From Psychromonas algarum (GTDB lineage Bacteria; Pseudomonadota; Gammaproteobacteria; Enterobacterales; Psychromonadaceae), in contig NZ_SNUW01000011.1 of assembly GCF_004376845.1 (NCBI RefSeq), positions 1 to 64,000 on the forward strand: 64,000 nucleotides of DNA, read 5' to 3'. Positions 56,000 through 64,000 of the stretch are shown one piece after another. Position 1 is the first letter of the stretch; every line of letters starts with the position of its first letter. The position numbers and the translations under genes are program-made. The notes under the pieces were generated by a model. The model made no database searches, had not been told where the DNA came from, and saw only the letters and a program-made list of their open reading frames with translations.

Positions 56000-57139
56000 A
56001 TGTTACGTCGTGATTTTTTAAAAGCATTAGCTGCAAGTTTAGTGATTTATCAAAGCCCTTTGTTAGCAACCACTAAAGCAACTCATCACCAACCCAAAGT
56101 AGTTTGGATTGTATTACGAGGCGCACTTGATTCTCTGCATACTGTGATCCCTACGTTTGAACCCAACTTAATAAATTTAAGACCCACTTTGTATCCAACT
56201 ATTCAAAATGAATTATTACCTCTAAGCAAAGGTTATGCTCTTCACCCTTCATTAATAAACCTACATCAATGGTATCAACAAAAACAATTATTGCCTGTTA
56301 TTGCTGTTTATTCAGGTTATAAGAAACGATCTCATTTTGATGGCCAAGATTATTTAGAAAGTGCCTTAAAGATCCCTGATTTAGATAACGGTTGGCTGTC
56401 TCGCTCAATCAAAGTCAAAAACAAACATGCCATTGCTATTTCTCAATCGACACCTATCAGTTTACGTGGAGCAAAACAGCTAAGTAACACATGGTACCCT
56501 TCTCGATTACCCAATGCAGAGCATGATACGTTCTCAGCATTACAAACTCTTTATCAAGGTTCCCCACAATTATTGGCGCGATTACAAGAAGGTTTGACAA
56601 TGGATTCAATGCTAGATACAAAAAATAAAAAAGCTAAGCAAAATGGCAACTTTATAAATCTTAGCCGTTCATGTGGACAACTTTTGAAACAAAAAAATAC
56701 AGACTGCGCGATGCTGACATTGGGAGGATGGGACACACATAAAAATCAAGCTGGACTATTAAAACGTCAACTTAGTGTGTTAGATAATGGTTTACAGGCA
56801 TTAAAAACAGAACTTGCCACACAATGGGATGATACCTTGGTTATTGTAGCAACAGAATTTGGACGTACAGCAAGAGAGAATGGCACCAGAGGGACAGATC
56901 ATGGTACGGCCAGTGCGCTATTTTTAGCAGGAGGAAAAATTAATGGAGGAGAAGTATTAGGGGACTGGCCTGGCTTAAATGAAACACAATTATACCAACA
57001 ACGAGATTTAAAACCGACCAGTAATAGTTTTGATTGGATAGCCGCATCAATACAACAACATTGGCACCTAAACAATCAACAAATACAACAGACTTTCCCA
57101 ACAAGTTCCCCTTACCAAGGAAAAATATTCAGAAGCTAA
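56000..57139 (+). CDS. DUF1501 family protein with Tat signal
   Basis: A 379-residue protein exported by the Tat pathway, with twin-Arg signal LRRDFLKALAASLVIYQS at the start. The rest resembles the sulfatase/alkaline-phosphatase-like DUF1501 family: VWIVLRGALDSLHTVIP (family: VxVxLxGGxDGLxxxxP), SHFDGQDYLES, LTLGGWDTHKNQ and VVATEFGRTARENGTRGTDH with the closing Asp-His. These residues are placed like metal ligands, but the activity is unknown. Its start lies 2 bp behind the DUF1800 stop, with AAGGAGA in front, so both form one operon and likely one complex. Confidence 0.9.
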   Translation: MLRRDFLKALAASLVIYQSPLLATTKATHHQPKVVWIVLRGALDSLHTVIPTFEPNLINLRPTLYPTIQNELLPLSKGYALHPSLINLHQWYQQKQLLPVIAVYSGYKKRSHFDGQDYLESALKIPDLDNGWLSRSIKVKNKHAIAISQSTPISLRGAKQLSNTWYPSRLPNAEHDTFSALQTLYQGSPQLLARLQEGLTMDSMLDTKNKKAKQNGNFINLSRSCGQLLKQKNTDCAMLTLGGWDTHKNQAGLLKRQLSVLDNGLQALKTELATQWDDTLVIVATEFGRTARENGTRGTDHGTASALFLAGGKINGGEVLGDWPGLNETQLYQQRDLKPTSNSFDWIAASIQQHWHLNNQQIQQTFPTSSPYQGKIFRS

Positions 57140-57158
57140 GCGAATACCAATCAATGAC

Positions 57159-58205
57159 CTAAATAGTCAGCAATATTTTTTGTTGCTGACTAATTTCACC
57201 AATGTTATCCATTACCCATTGTGCATCGTAATAACTGTTCGCATAGCGTTCTCCGCGGTCACACAACAAAGTAACGATAGAACCTTTTTGCCCCTTTTCA
57301 TGCATCTGCTTAGCGAGTTTTAATACTCCCACCATATTTGTTCCCGTACTAGCGCCTACTTTACGACCTAATAATTCAGCTAACCACTGCATAGCAGCAA
57401 TAGAATCTTTATTATCAACCTTCATCATATTATCAATAACTGATGCAATAAACGAAGGTTCAACACGAGGTCGACCAATACCTTCAATCAAACTACTTTT
57501 TTGACTAATTAAGTCTTTATTGTTGCTAAAAAAGTAATCATAGAAAACCGAGTTTTCAGGATCAACTACAGTCAACTCAGTTGTAAGTTGATGATAACGA
57601 ATATAACGCCCTATTGTTGCACTAGTGCCCCCAGTTCCCGCACTCATCACTATGTGAGTTGGAATTGGGTATGGTTCATTTAGCATCTGTTCAAAAATAG
57701 AATCTGCAATATTATTATTACCTCGCCAATCCGTTGCGCGTTCTGCATTAGTGAATTGATCCATATAATAACCATTTAATTCTTTTGTTAATCGTTCTGA
57801 TTCAGCATAAATTAAATCAGTCGAATCAACTAAAAAGCACTCTCCACCATAACGTTTTATTTCATTAATTTTTTGTATGCTGGTCGATTTTGCCATGACA
57901 GCAATAAAACGCAGACCTAATAATCTTGAAAAATACGCTTCAGAAATAGCAGTACTACCCGATGAGGCTTCAACAACAACTGTATTTTCTTTTATTTTTC
58001 CATTACATAATGCATATAAAAATAATGAACGGGCTAAGCGATGCTTTAAACTCCCCGTTGGATGGGTGCTTTCATCTTTTAAGTAAATATCAATGCCTGA
58101 TAACTGAGGCAAATCAAGCTTGATCAAATGTGTATCAGCACTGCGCTGAAAATCAGCCTGAATTTTAGCGATAGCAGAAACAACCCATTGACGTTGACTA
58201 CTCAT
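57159..58205 (-). CDS. PLP-dependent cysteine-synthase-family enzyme, probable cysteine desulfhydrase
   Basis: A 348-residue fold-type II PLP enzyme. The PLP Lys lies in HPTGSLKHRLARSL (about 48-61). The phosphate-binding loop is AGTGGTSATIGRYI (about 190-203), and the substrate-binding ASSGSTAISEA replaces the T-S-G-N-T/S loop of true CysK. It ends with a long extension (ERYANSYYDAQWVMDNIG) like the Cds1 type, which degrades cysteine to pyruvate, sulfide and ammonia. The divergent DecR-like regulator, a cysteine-responsive family, supports a cysteine detoxification role. Cystathionine beta-synthase-like or cysteine synthase activity remains possible. Confidence 0.75.
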   Translation of the reverse strand: MSSQRQWVVSAIAKIQADFQRSADTHLIKLDLPQLSGIDIYLKDESTHPTGSLKHRLARSLFLYALCNGKIKENTVVVEASSGSTAISEAYFSRLLGLRFIAVMAKSTSIQKINEIKRYGGECFLVDSTDLIYAESERLTKELNGYYMDQFTNAERATDWRGNNNIADSIFEQMLNEPYPIPTHIVMSAGTGGTSATIGRYIRYHQLTTELTVVDPENSVFYDYFFSNNKDLISQKSSLIEGIGRPRVEPSFIASVIDNMMKVDNKDSIAAMQWLAELLGRKVGASTGTNMVGVLKLAKQMHEKGQKGSIVTLLCDRGERYANSYYDAQWVMDNIGEISQQQKILLTI

Positions 58206-58370
58206 AATACGTTTCCCATGTTTAATTTATCTTTTAATTTTACACTTAAATATAAAGAATAAACGCCTCATATATCTTTAAATTTTTTAAAATAAAGAAA
58301 ATTATCCTTTTTTAGTTAAAATAAAAGAAAATAACACTAAAAGTTCAAATATTAAAATAAGGTAGATAGT

Positions 58371-58832
58371 ATGAATTTAGATAAAATCGACAAAAAAATT
58401 ATTAACCTACTACAACATGATGCTTCAATCTCATTACAACAATTAGCAGAAAAGTTAAATTTAACAAGTACTCCCTGTTGGAATAGAATTAAACGTTTAG
58501 AACAAAATAGAATCATTCAAAAACGAGTCGCTTTAATCGATCCAGAAAGTGTAGGCCTTGAACTAATTGCCTTTGTACAAATAAAAACACGTCAACATTC
58601 AGAGGCTTGGTTGAAGGATTGTGTGCAACAAGTAAAAGGATTTGCACAAGTACTAGAGTTTTATAGAATGGCTGGAGAATATGACTATCTTTTAAAAGTC
58701 ATTGTTAAGGATATGCGTAACTACGATCAGTTTTATCAACAACTAGTAAATAATGTCACAGGGTTAACCGATGTAAATTCTAGCTTTGCTATGCAACAAC
58801 TTAAGTTTACTACAGAGTTACCAATCTCTTGA
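58371..58832 (+). CDS. decR: Lrp/AsnC-family regulator, DecR-like
   Basis: A 153-residue regulator with an N-terminal helix-turn-helix (SLQQLAEKLNLTSTPCWNRI and KRLEQNRII, about 19-48) and a C-terminal RAM ligand domain (AFVQIKTRQHSEAW onward). The closest match I know is E. coli DecR (YbaO), also 152 residues, with the same T-P-C-W-x-R helix, RMAGEYDYLL and SSFAMQQLKFTTELPI. DecR senses cysteine and activates the cysteine desulfidase genes cyuPA. Here it is divergent, over 165 bp, from a probable cysteine desulfhydrase, its likely target. Confidence 0.85.
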   Translation: MNLDKIDKKIINLLQHDASISLQQLAEKLNLTSTPCWNRIKRLEQNRIIQKRVALIDPESVGLELIAFVQIKTRQHSEAWLKDCVQQVKGFAQVLEFYRMAGEYDYLLKVIVKDMRNYDQFYQQLVNNVTGLTDVNSSFAMQQLKFTTELPIS

Positions 58833-58915
58833 TGAAATAATGACCATCAAGCCTTAACGTATTACACTATGCACTGCATTATGCTCAAATATATTTCTCT
58901 TATAAGGATATTTTA

Positions 58916-61273
58916 ATGAAACTGTTTTTAAAATTGGCATCTATCTCAATTGTCCTTTTGTTATCCATCATTGTTGTTGTGATCTCGATTATTGATCCCA
59001 ATGATTATAAACAACAAATTCAAGACCAAGTTAAAAACAATATTAACCGAGAATTAACTATTACAGGCGATCTCGGCTGGAGTTTTTATCCCATTTTAGG
59101 ATTTAAAAGTGGAGAAATAACTTTACACAATAGCCCTGAATTTACTGAAAAAACATTATTAAAAGTTAACAATACAGCGATCTCAATTAATGTATTACCT
59201 TTACTTAAGGGAAAAATACAAATAGGAAAAATAATATTAGAGGGAGCTGAATTCAACCTAATTACTAATAAAGATGGTTTATCAAACCTTGATAATTTAC
59301 AACCTGCAGTATCTCAAGTTGAACAGGAAAAAGAAGTTACAACAAATATCACAGAAGAAAATAGCAAAACAGAAGTTGTTGACCTTTCTGAGTTTGTGTT
59401 ATCAGGAATAAGTATCAGCGATGTAAAATTACAAATCATTGATCACCAGAAAAAGGATCATCAAGAAATATCTATTAATAAGATGGAACTAGGCGAGTTT
59501 GCTTTTGATAAAACAGCACACTTTAGTTTAAGTAGTATTATTAAAAACAAACAATTAGCAGCGGATATTGCATTAGAAACAGATTTATTTATTGATTCCG
59601 CATTAACAACCTTCTCTCTTACAAATTTAAATGTAGAGAGTGAAATACTAACTCAAGCTTTACCTGGCACCACCATTAATACAACTTTGACCAGTGCTTT
59701 AAAATACCAAATAAATTCACAGCAATTAGAAGTATCCCCTATTACGATTAATAATGTTTTAACTGGTGCACCTTTAAGTGGGGACATTTATATTGAGACT
59801 AGTAATATTCAGGTTATGGATAACAATAAACTAAGTCTTGATAAGTTAGCAATGACTAGCAACTTGACTGGTGATAGTTTAGAAAAAAACCAATTAGAAA
59901 CTTATTTTGATAGTAATCTTGCACTAAACCTACAGAAGAAAACGGCAAGCATTAATAAATTTGAATTAACAAACACGCTCACAGGTACAGATTTGCAAGG
60001 GAGTATGAATATAACACTGAAACAACTTGAAGTGAGCAACTTTGAAAATATAGCTATTAAGCACCTAAAAATGCTCAGTGAGTTTAATGCACCTAACGTA
60101 CATAAAGAGAAGATAAATACCCTAGTTGAAAGTGATATTACATACGATCTGACTCAACAAAAAGTAAGTTTGACCGACTTAAAATCAAAATTAAACGACC
60201 TCCGCTTAGATGGTGATATCAGCTTCAAACAACAATCAATCCCTGTTATTCGATACAACTTGAAAGGTAATGTCTGGAATGTAAATCCATATTTAAATAA
60301 ACCAGCAATAAAAGAAGAAAAAAATACTCAAGTTACCGCTACGACAGTGACTGCTGAGCAGAAAGAACCTGATTTAAGCATTCTAAAATCATTTGATGTA
60401 AAAGGTAATTTAACGCTTGATGGTCTTTTATATGAAGAAATCGTTATAGGTAAAATCACAAACCATTTAATCGTTAAAAATGGTAAAGCAACCTTATCTC
60501 CTTTAACTGCAAAATTATATAATGGTACGTTAAATGTAAATGGCTGGACTGATGAAGCGAAAGGCAAAAATAAATATAAGGTAACCACTAAAATAAAAAA
60601 TATTACCTTAATGCCATTATTAAAAGCTGCTGCTCAAATAGATATGCTTAGCGGTAAAGCTAACATAAATGTAGTTGCATCAGGGCAAGGTTTAACATCA
60701 GAAAAAATCCACCAAGGTGCAAACGCTAAAGGTGACTTTAAAATAGTTGATGGGGAGCTATATGGTATTAATATCCCTCAAGAAATTAGAATCTTAAAAG
60801 CAAAAATAAAAGGTGATCCTTTACCTACAAATAAAGATGTTAAAAAAACTGACTTTGCTTCGTTAATTGGAGAGTTTACTTTACAAAAAGGCATCATAAA
60901 TAATCAAAAACTCATTATGCTCTCTCCTGTTATGCGTTTAGATGGAACGGGATTAGCAGATACGCTTAAAGAAAATATAAATTATAAGTTAGGTGTAACA
61001 CCTTTATCTAAAAGTCATGAAAAAACAGATTATCTAGATCTAAATGGCATTACCATACCTTTGTTAATTGAAGGAACTTTCACTGAGCCAACTTTTAAAC
61101 TTGATACGAGTGGTGCATTAAAAGAGCAACTCAAAGCGAATAAAAAAATACTACAAGAAAAAGCTAAAAAAGAACTTTTACGACAACAGCAAAAGCTACA
61201 AGGAAAATCAAAGGATGAATTAAAAGAAGAAGCTAAAAAATTAGAAAATAAATTTAAAAGCTTTTTTAGATAG
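58916..61273 (+). CDS. asmA: AsmA-family protein
   Basis: A 785-residue envelope protein anchored by one N-terminal helix (LASISIVLLLSIIVVVISI). It is otherwise periplasmic and rich in strands, with the AsmA start motif DPNDYKQQIQDQVKNNINRE and the C-terminal AsmA domain (VVASGQGLTSEKIHQGANAK, about 580-600; GELYGINIPQEIRILKAKI). The middle has repeated units containing LTG(A/D/T)xLxG at about 280, 320 and 355. It ends with a Lys-rich coiled helix (about 730-785). AsmA proteins belong to the bridge-like lipid-transfer group and affect outer membrane phospholipid content. It is longer than E. coli AsmA (617) because of the extra repeats. Confidence 0.87.
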   Translation: MKLFLKLASISIVLLLSIIVVVISIIDPNDYKQQIQDQVKNNINRELTITGDLGWSFYPILGFKSGEITLHNSPEFTEKTLLKVNNTAISINVLPLLKGKIQIGKIILEGAEFNLITNKDGLSNLDNLQPAVSQVEQEKEVTTNITEENSKTEVVDLSEFVLSGISISDVKLQIIDHQKKDHQEISINKMELGEFAFDKTAHFSLSSIIKNKQLAADIALETDLFIDSALTTFSLTNLNVESEILTQALPGTTINTTLTSALKYQINSQQLEVSPITINNVLTGAPLSGDIYIETSNIQVMDNNKLSLDKLAMTSNLTGDSLEKNQLETYFDSNLALNLQKKTASINKFELTNTLTGTDLQGSMNITLKQLEVSNFENIAIKHLKMLSEFNAPNVHKEKINTLVESDITYDLTQQKVSLTDLKSKLNDLRLDGDISFKQQSIPVIRYNLKGNVWNVNPYLNKPAIKEEKNTQVTATTVTAEQKEPDLSILKSFDVKGNLTLDGLLYEEIVIGKITNHLIVKNGKATLSPLTAKLYNGTLNVNGWTDEAKGKNKYKVTTKIKNITLMPLLKAAAQIDMLSGKANINVVASGQGLTSEKIHQGANAKGDFKIVDGELYGINIPQEIRILKAKIKGDPLPTNKDVKKTDFASLIGEFTLQKGIINNQKLIMLSPVMRLDGTGLADTLKENINYKLGVTPLSKSHEKTDYLDLNGITIPLLIEGTFTEPTFKLDTSGALKEQLKANKKILQEKAKKELLRQQQKLQGKSKDELKEEAKKLENKFKSFFR

Positions 61274-61287
61274 TCTCAAATAATAAA

Positions 61288-61322
61288 AAATAAGCAGTAC
61301 AAGTTTAACTGCTTATTTTACT
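61288..61322 (+). terminator. asmA terminator
   Basis: An 11-bp perfect stem AAATAAGCAGT/ACTGCTTATTT with a 9-base loop, followed by TTACTTTTTT. Confidence 0.75.
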
Positions 61323-61346
61323 TTTTTAGCATAGAATCATTAAGTC

Positions 61347-61571
61347 ATGTTTATTATGGATACACAAAGAAAAGAACAAGACCCAACCCTAGTATGTACC
61401 TGCAATGATCTCTATATTGAAGAGATCCGAGATGCTATTAACATCGGCATTTATGATTACCTTGAAATTATGCAATACAGCGATACATTGCTTAGATGTG
61501 GTGAATGCCAACCTCATGTGGAAATACTAGTAAAAGAAATCTTAGCAACAACCAATAAAACAACTGATTAA
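61347..61571 (+). CDS. bfd: Bfd-like [2Fe-2S] protein
   Basis: A 74-residue protein with the four Cys of the BFD-like [2Fe-2S] fold: VCTCND (C-x-C, about 17-19) and RCGECQPH (C-x-x-C, about 52-55). Bacterioferritin-associated ferredoxin reduces ferric iron in bacterioferritin so that it can be released. No bfr gene lies beside it, and I saw no Fur box upstream. The E. coli protein (64 residues) has the same spacing. A Met at codon 4 is an alternative start. The function is known for the family; the assignment to bacterioferritin here is inference. Confidence 0.82.
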   Translation: MFIMDTQRKEQDPTLVCTCNDLYIEEIRDAINIGIYDYLEIMQYSDTLLRCGECQPHVEILVKEILATTNKTTD

Positions 61572-61635
61572 TTACTATATAACTTGATTGCAGTCGCAGT
61601 AGATATTTAAGTTAAAAATAAATAACTTTTATCAA

Positions 61636-61669
61636 CAATCAAATATGACTTTAAACTCATGTTTGATTG
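61636..61669 (+). other. Hairpin between bfd and the TPP riboswitch
   Basis: The arms CAATCAAATATG and CATGTTTGATTG pair at 11 of 12 positions around a 10-base loop. No T run follows. It may mark the end of the bfd message. Confidence 0.45.
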
Positions 61670-61702
61670 CGCTTTCAACAGAACTTGTTATCATTCTCAG
61701 TT

Positions 61703-61816
61703 CTTATAGTCGGGGAGCCTAATTCAGTAATAAAGACTGAGAATATAGTGCTGAGATCGATATATCGATACCCGTTGAACCTGATACAGTTAATACTGAC
61801 GCAGGGAACTATTTAT
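61703..61816 (+). ncRNA. TPP riboswitch (THI element)
   Basis: The conserved parts of the thiamine pyrophosphate aptamer are all visible: CGGGGAGCC (61711-61719), the pyrimidine-sensor CTGAGATC (61751-61758), ACCCGTTGAACCTGATACAG (61770-61789), and TTAATACTGACGCAGGGA (61790-61807). The closing P1 helix is ATAGT/ACTAT. About 70 nt lie between it and the thiD start, with GGAG just before the ATG. I see no obvious intrinsic terminator there, so control of translation is likelier than of transcription. It should shut off thiD and the transporter genes when thiamine pyrophosphate is plentiful. Confidence 0.95.
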
Positions 61817-61886
61817 AAACCGTCCATCTGTAACTCACTTGGTTCTTTCTGGTTGATATAGTTTCGATAGCGCAGTATTCGGAGCA

Positions 61887-62729
61887 ATGATGACTCACTC
61901 AACAACAGCGAATACTCAACAACTCTCTACACCGATCGTATTAACTATTGCCGGCTCAGATAGTAGCGGCGGTGCAGGTATTCAAGCAGATATTAAAGCT
62001 ATTTCAGCAACAGGAAGTTATGCTTGTTCAGTGATAACAGCGATCACTGCACAAAATACGCTGGGGGTTTCTGCCATATTTCCAATCCCTCTTGAACACG
62101 TCGAAAAGCAACTTGATGCCGTTTTTAGTGATTTAAATATAGTTGCAGTCAAAGTGGGCATGCTTGCTGATTGTGACATTATTAGAGTTGTAGCCAAAAA
62201 ATTAAAACAATACTCACCTAAATTTTTAGTTATCGATCCCGTCATGATCACTAGTAATGGCGATCTATTGTTAGAACAAAAAGCAATTGAAACACTAAAG
62301 ACAGAATTATTAGCGATGGCTGATTTGATCACCCCTAATTTACCCGAAGCAGCTGCATTACTTGATAGTCAAATCCCAAAAAATGAACAGGATATGCAAG
62401 CGATGATTGGTGGTTTACGTCAACTAGGTGCAAAAGCAGTATTATTAAAAGGCGGATATTTAATACAATATAAAAATAGCAATGATTTATTAGTTTTAGA
62501 AAATACTACGCAACAATTTACAGCAAGACGTATTAATACAAAAAATACACACGGGACGGGTTGTACTTTATCATCAGCAATTGCATCTTATTTGGCACAA
62601 AATAATCAGTTGATAGACGCTGTTCAACTAGGTAAAAACTATATTACTCAAGCCCTTCAACATGCAGATCAACTTGTCATTGGTCAAGGCCATGGCCCTG
62701 TCCATCATTTTTATCAAATCAATCAATAA
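61887..62729 (+). CDS. thiD: Hydroxymethylpyrimidine/phosphomethylpyrimidine kinase
   Basis: A 280-residue ribokinase-fold enzyme (E. coli ThiD, 266) that phosphorylates HMP twice to HMP-pyrophosphate for thiamine synthesis. Landmarks: TIAGSDSSGGAGIQADIKAI (about 22-41), VITAITAQNTLGV, LITPNLPEAAALLD (about 148-161), and NTHGTGCTLSSAIASYLA with the catalytic Asp position replaced by the family Cys loop (about 222-240). Two ATGs adjoin (61887, 61890), with GGAG in front. It lies behind a TPP riboswitch and 9 bp ahead of an ABC transporter, which likely imports a thiamine pyrimidine precursor. Confidence 0.96.
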   Translation: MMTHSTTANTQQLSTPIVLTIAGSDSSGGAGIQADIKAISATGSYACSVITAITAQNTLGVSAIFPIPLEHVEKQLDAVFSDLNIVAVKVGMLADCDIIRVVAKKLKQYSPKFLVIDPVMITSNGDLLLEQKAIETLKTELLAMADLITPNLPEAAALLDSQIPKNEQDMQAMIGGLRQLGAKAVLLKGGYLIQYKNSNDLLVLENTTQQFTARRINTKNTHGTGCTLSSAIASYLAQNNQLIDAVQLGKNYITQALQHADQLVIGQGHGPVHHFYQINQ

Positions 62730-62738
62730 GTTATCTAC

Positions 62739-63494
62739 ATGTCAGAACTGCAACAGCCAAGCATAACTATACGCGATGCATCTCTACGTTATAACGAGAG
62801 TCAACTCAGTGTCTTACAATCATTAAATATGGACATCCCAGCTGCACAATGGACCTGTATTTTAGGTCGTAGTGGTTGTGGTAAAAGTTCTTTGTTACGC
62901 TATCTTGCTAATTTACTCGACAACAAAGTGCAATGGTCAGGTCAACTATCCATCAACTGTAATATCAAATTGCAGGAGCAAGTGGCTTATATGGCACAAC
63001 AGGATTTATTAATGCCATGGTTATCCGTATTAGATAACGTAATGCTCAGCGAGCAATTTGGTGTTATTAAAAAAGCATCACAACAAGAAAAAGCCCAACA
63101 ATTATTAGCACAAGTTGGCCTTGCAGACAAAGCACATTATCTGCCGCAACAATTATCAGGGGGAATGCGTCAACGTGTCGCTTTAGCGAGAACCTTGATG
63201 CAAAATAAACCTATTGTATTAATGGATGAACCTTTCTCTGCCTTAGATGCTGTCACACGTTATCGCTTACAAAACCTTGCACATCAGTTATTAAAAAATA
63301 AAACCGTAGTATTAATTACGCATGATCCACAAGAAGCTATTCGCTTAGCGGATCAACTTTACATTATGCAAGGTCAACCGGCTTTTGCTGAAGCATTAAC
63401 AGTACCAACCACCTCATCACCAAGAAAAATTGATGCTCAATGCGCACTATTGCAACAAACTATCATTGAACGATTAGAGCAAGATTATGAGTAA
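62739..63494 (+). CDS. thiZ: ABC transporter ATP-binding protein, probable thiamine precursor uptake
   Basis: A 251-residue ATPase of the nitrate/sulfonate/taurine-type group. Walker A is GRSGCGKSS (about 41-49), the signature LSGGMRQRVALAR (about 135-147), Walker B VLMDEPFSALD (about 155-165), and the switch His is in LITHDPQEA. By context behind the TPP riboswitch and thiD, it matches ThiZ, which with ThiX and the binding protein ThiY imports formylaminopyrimidine or HMP. The binding-protein gene must lie beyond the right edge or elsewhere. Its stop overlaps the permease start. Confidence 0.85.
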   Translation: MSELQQPSITIRDASLRYNESQLSVLQSLNMDIPAAQWTCILGRSGCGKSSLLRYLANLLDNKVQWSGQLSINCNIKLQEQVAYMAQQDLLMPWLSVLDNVMLSEQFGVIKKASQQEKAQQLLAQVGLADKAHYLPQQLSGGMRQRVALARTLMQNKPIVLMDEPFSALDAVTRYRLQNLAHQLLKNKTVVLITHDPQEAIRLADQLYIMQGQPAFAEALTVPTTSSPRKIDAQCALLQQTIIERLEQDYE

Positions 63495-64000
63495 TTTACC
63501 ACCGATTACCGGCTTAACTAAAACTATTACACACCAAGAAAAAACACTATATCCAGTATTACGTATGATAATTAGCTTATTCGTTATTATCGGAATATGG
63601 CAAGCCATCGTACTGATTTTTCAACTTCCTTCTTTTATTCTTCCCTCTCCAATATCTGTATTTGAGCGTCTTATTGAACGTCACGAGGTTTTATTTCGGC
63701 ATAGTTGGGTGACAGCACAAGAAATTATTTTAGGTTTGATATTAGGTTTATCAATGGGATTATGTTTTGCATTACAAATGCTCTTATTTAAACCTGTAAA
63801 ACGTTGGTTGTTGCCTATTTTAATCACAAGCCAAGCAATTCCAGTTTTTGCTATCGCCCCTATTTTAATGCTTTGGTTAGGTTATGGCATTTCATCAAAA
63901 GTAGTGATGGCCGCTATGATCATATTCTTTCCTGTTACAACATGTTGTTATGATGGATTAAAAAACACACCTACTGGTTATCTAGATTTAGCTAAAACAA
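63487..64000 (+). CDS. thiX: ABC transporter permease, probable thiamine precursor uptake (3' end outside window)
   Basis: The first 171 codons of a binding-protein-dependent permease. The ATG at 63487 overlaps the ATPase stop by 8 bases. After a short cytosolic start come helices (MIISLFVIIGIWQAIVLIF; ILGLILGLSMGLCFALQMLL; ITSQAIPVFAIAPILMLWLG). The PLPSF-like LPSFILPSPISVFERL and the EAA loop (DGLKNTPTGYLDLAKT) at the window end are typical of the taurine/HMP permease group. Together with thiZ and the riboswitch, thiamine-precursor transport is the best reading. Confidence 0.82.
   Translation, partial: MSNLPPITGLTKTITHQEKTLYPVLRMIISLFVIIGIWQAIVLIFQLPSFILPSPISVFERLIERHEVLFRHSWVTAQEIILGLILGLSMGLCFALQMLLFKPVKRWLLPILITSQAIPVFAIAPILMLWLGYGISSKVVMAAMIIFFPVTTCCYDGLKNTPTGYLDLAKT

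Noticed and set aside
1-64000. CRISPR array, prophage, toxin-antitoxin or defence island
   Set aside because: No regularly spaced repeats, phage structural genes or paired toxin-antitoxin-like small genes were seen on either strand.

Overview
The window looks like chromosomal DNA of a low-GC, facultatively respiring marine gammaproteobacterium close to Psychromonas or its Vibrio/Shewanella-side relatives. I infer this from AT-rich gaps, an OmpK-type porin, an FNR that is nearly identical in layout to the E. coli protein, NhaB, a cbb3 oxidase, PolB and a complete isc operon. The genus is inference from gene content and protein resemblance, not from a marker search. Most of the window is orderly core genome. 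Mobile DNA is limited to the 3' end of an IS256-type element at the left edge and an IS630-type transposase fragment near 8.6 kb.

Layout, left to right. 0-0.4 kb: IS256 remnant. 0.4-8.3 kb: a PA3496-like small protein, a Tas-like aldo/keto reductase, DNA polymerase II, uracil salvage (upp-uraA) and an ammonium transporter. 8.5-9.4 kb: IS630 remnant, three identical tRNA-Asn genes and a fourth, degenerate tRNA-Asn-like copy, all behind one strong promoter. 9.4-10.8 kb: an ECF-type sigma factor translationally coupled to a membrane DUF3379 protein. 10.9-21.2 kb: microaerobic/anaerobic respiration island (an uncharacterised anchored protein, ccoNOQP, fixH-ccoI-ccoS, a TauE/UreH-like membrane protein, fnr, uspE, bcp). 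21.4-26.2 kb: perM, a TusA-like protein, the periplasmic protease bepA, and nhaB.

26.4-34.9 kb: a nucleoside uptake and catabolism block, all on the minus strand (udp, cdd, tal, nupC, deoC, deoB, deoD, ompK, add). Nucleosides enter through OmpK and NupC, are deaminated (Cdd, Add) and phosphorolysed (Udp, DeoD). The pentose phosphates are isomerised (DeoB) and split (DeoC) or passed to the pentose phosphate pathway (Tal). deoA is absent. A near-consensus Fur-box palindrome lies just upstream of tal. 35.3-42.2 kb: a LysE exporter, a stand-alone FMN glutamate-synthase-like protein, cvfB, a menI/ydiI thioesterase and the ydiJ flavo-iron-sulfur dehydrogenase. 42.4-43.4 kb: an orphan lipoprotein and a small c-type cytochrome gene broken by one frameshift.

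43.4-51.4 kb: the iscRSUA-hscBA-fdx-iscX-pepB operon, with a recognisable IscR palindrome over its promoter, and trmJ. 51.7-58.8 kb: suhB, a second LysE exporter, an endonuclease/exonuclease/phosphatase protein, a DUF1800/DUF1501 pair, and a cysteine-desulfhydrase-like PLP enzyme divergent from a DecR-like regulator. 58.9-64 kb: an AsmA protein, a Bfd-like ferredoxin, and a TPP riboswitch ahead of thiD and an ABC transporter (thiZ, thiX) that runs off the right edge.

The clearest structure not explained by genes is a family of about 80-165 bp intergenic repeats, five copies in both orientations, with ends of the form (T)AATACC. I found no CRISPR array, prophage or defence island.
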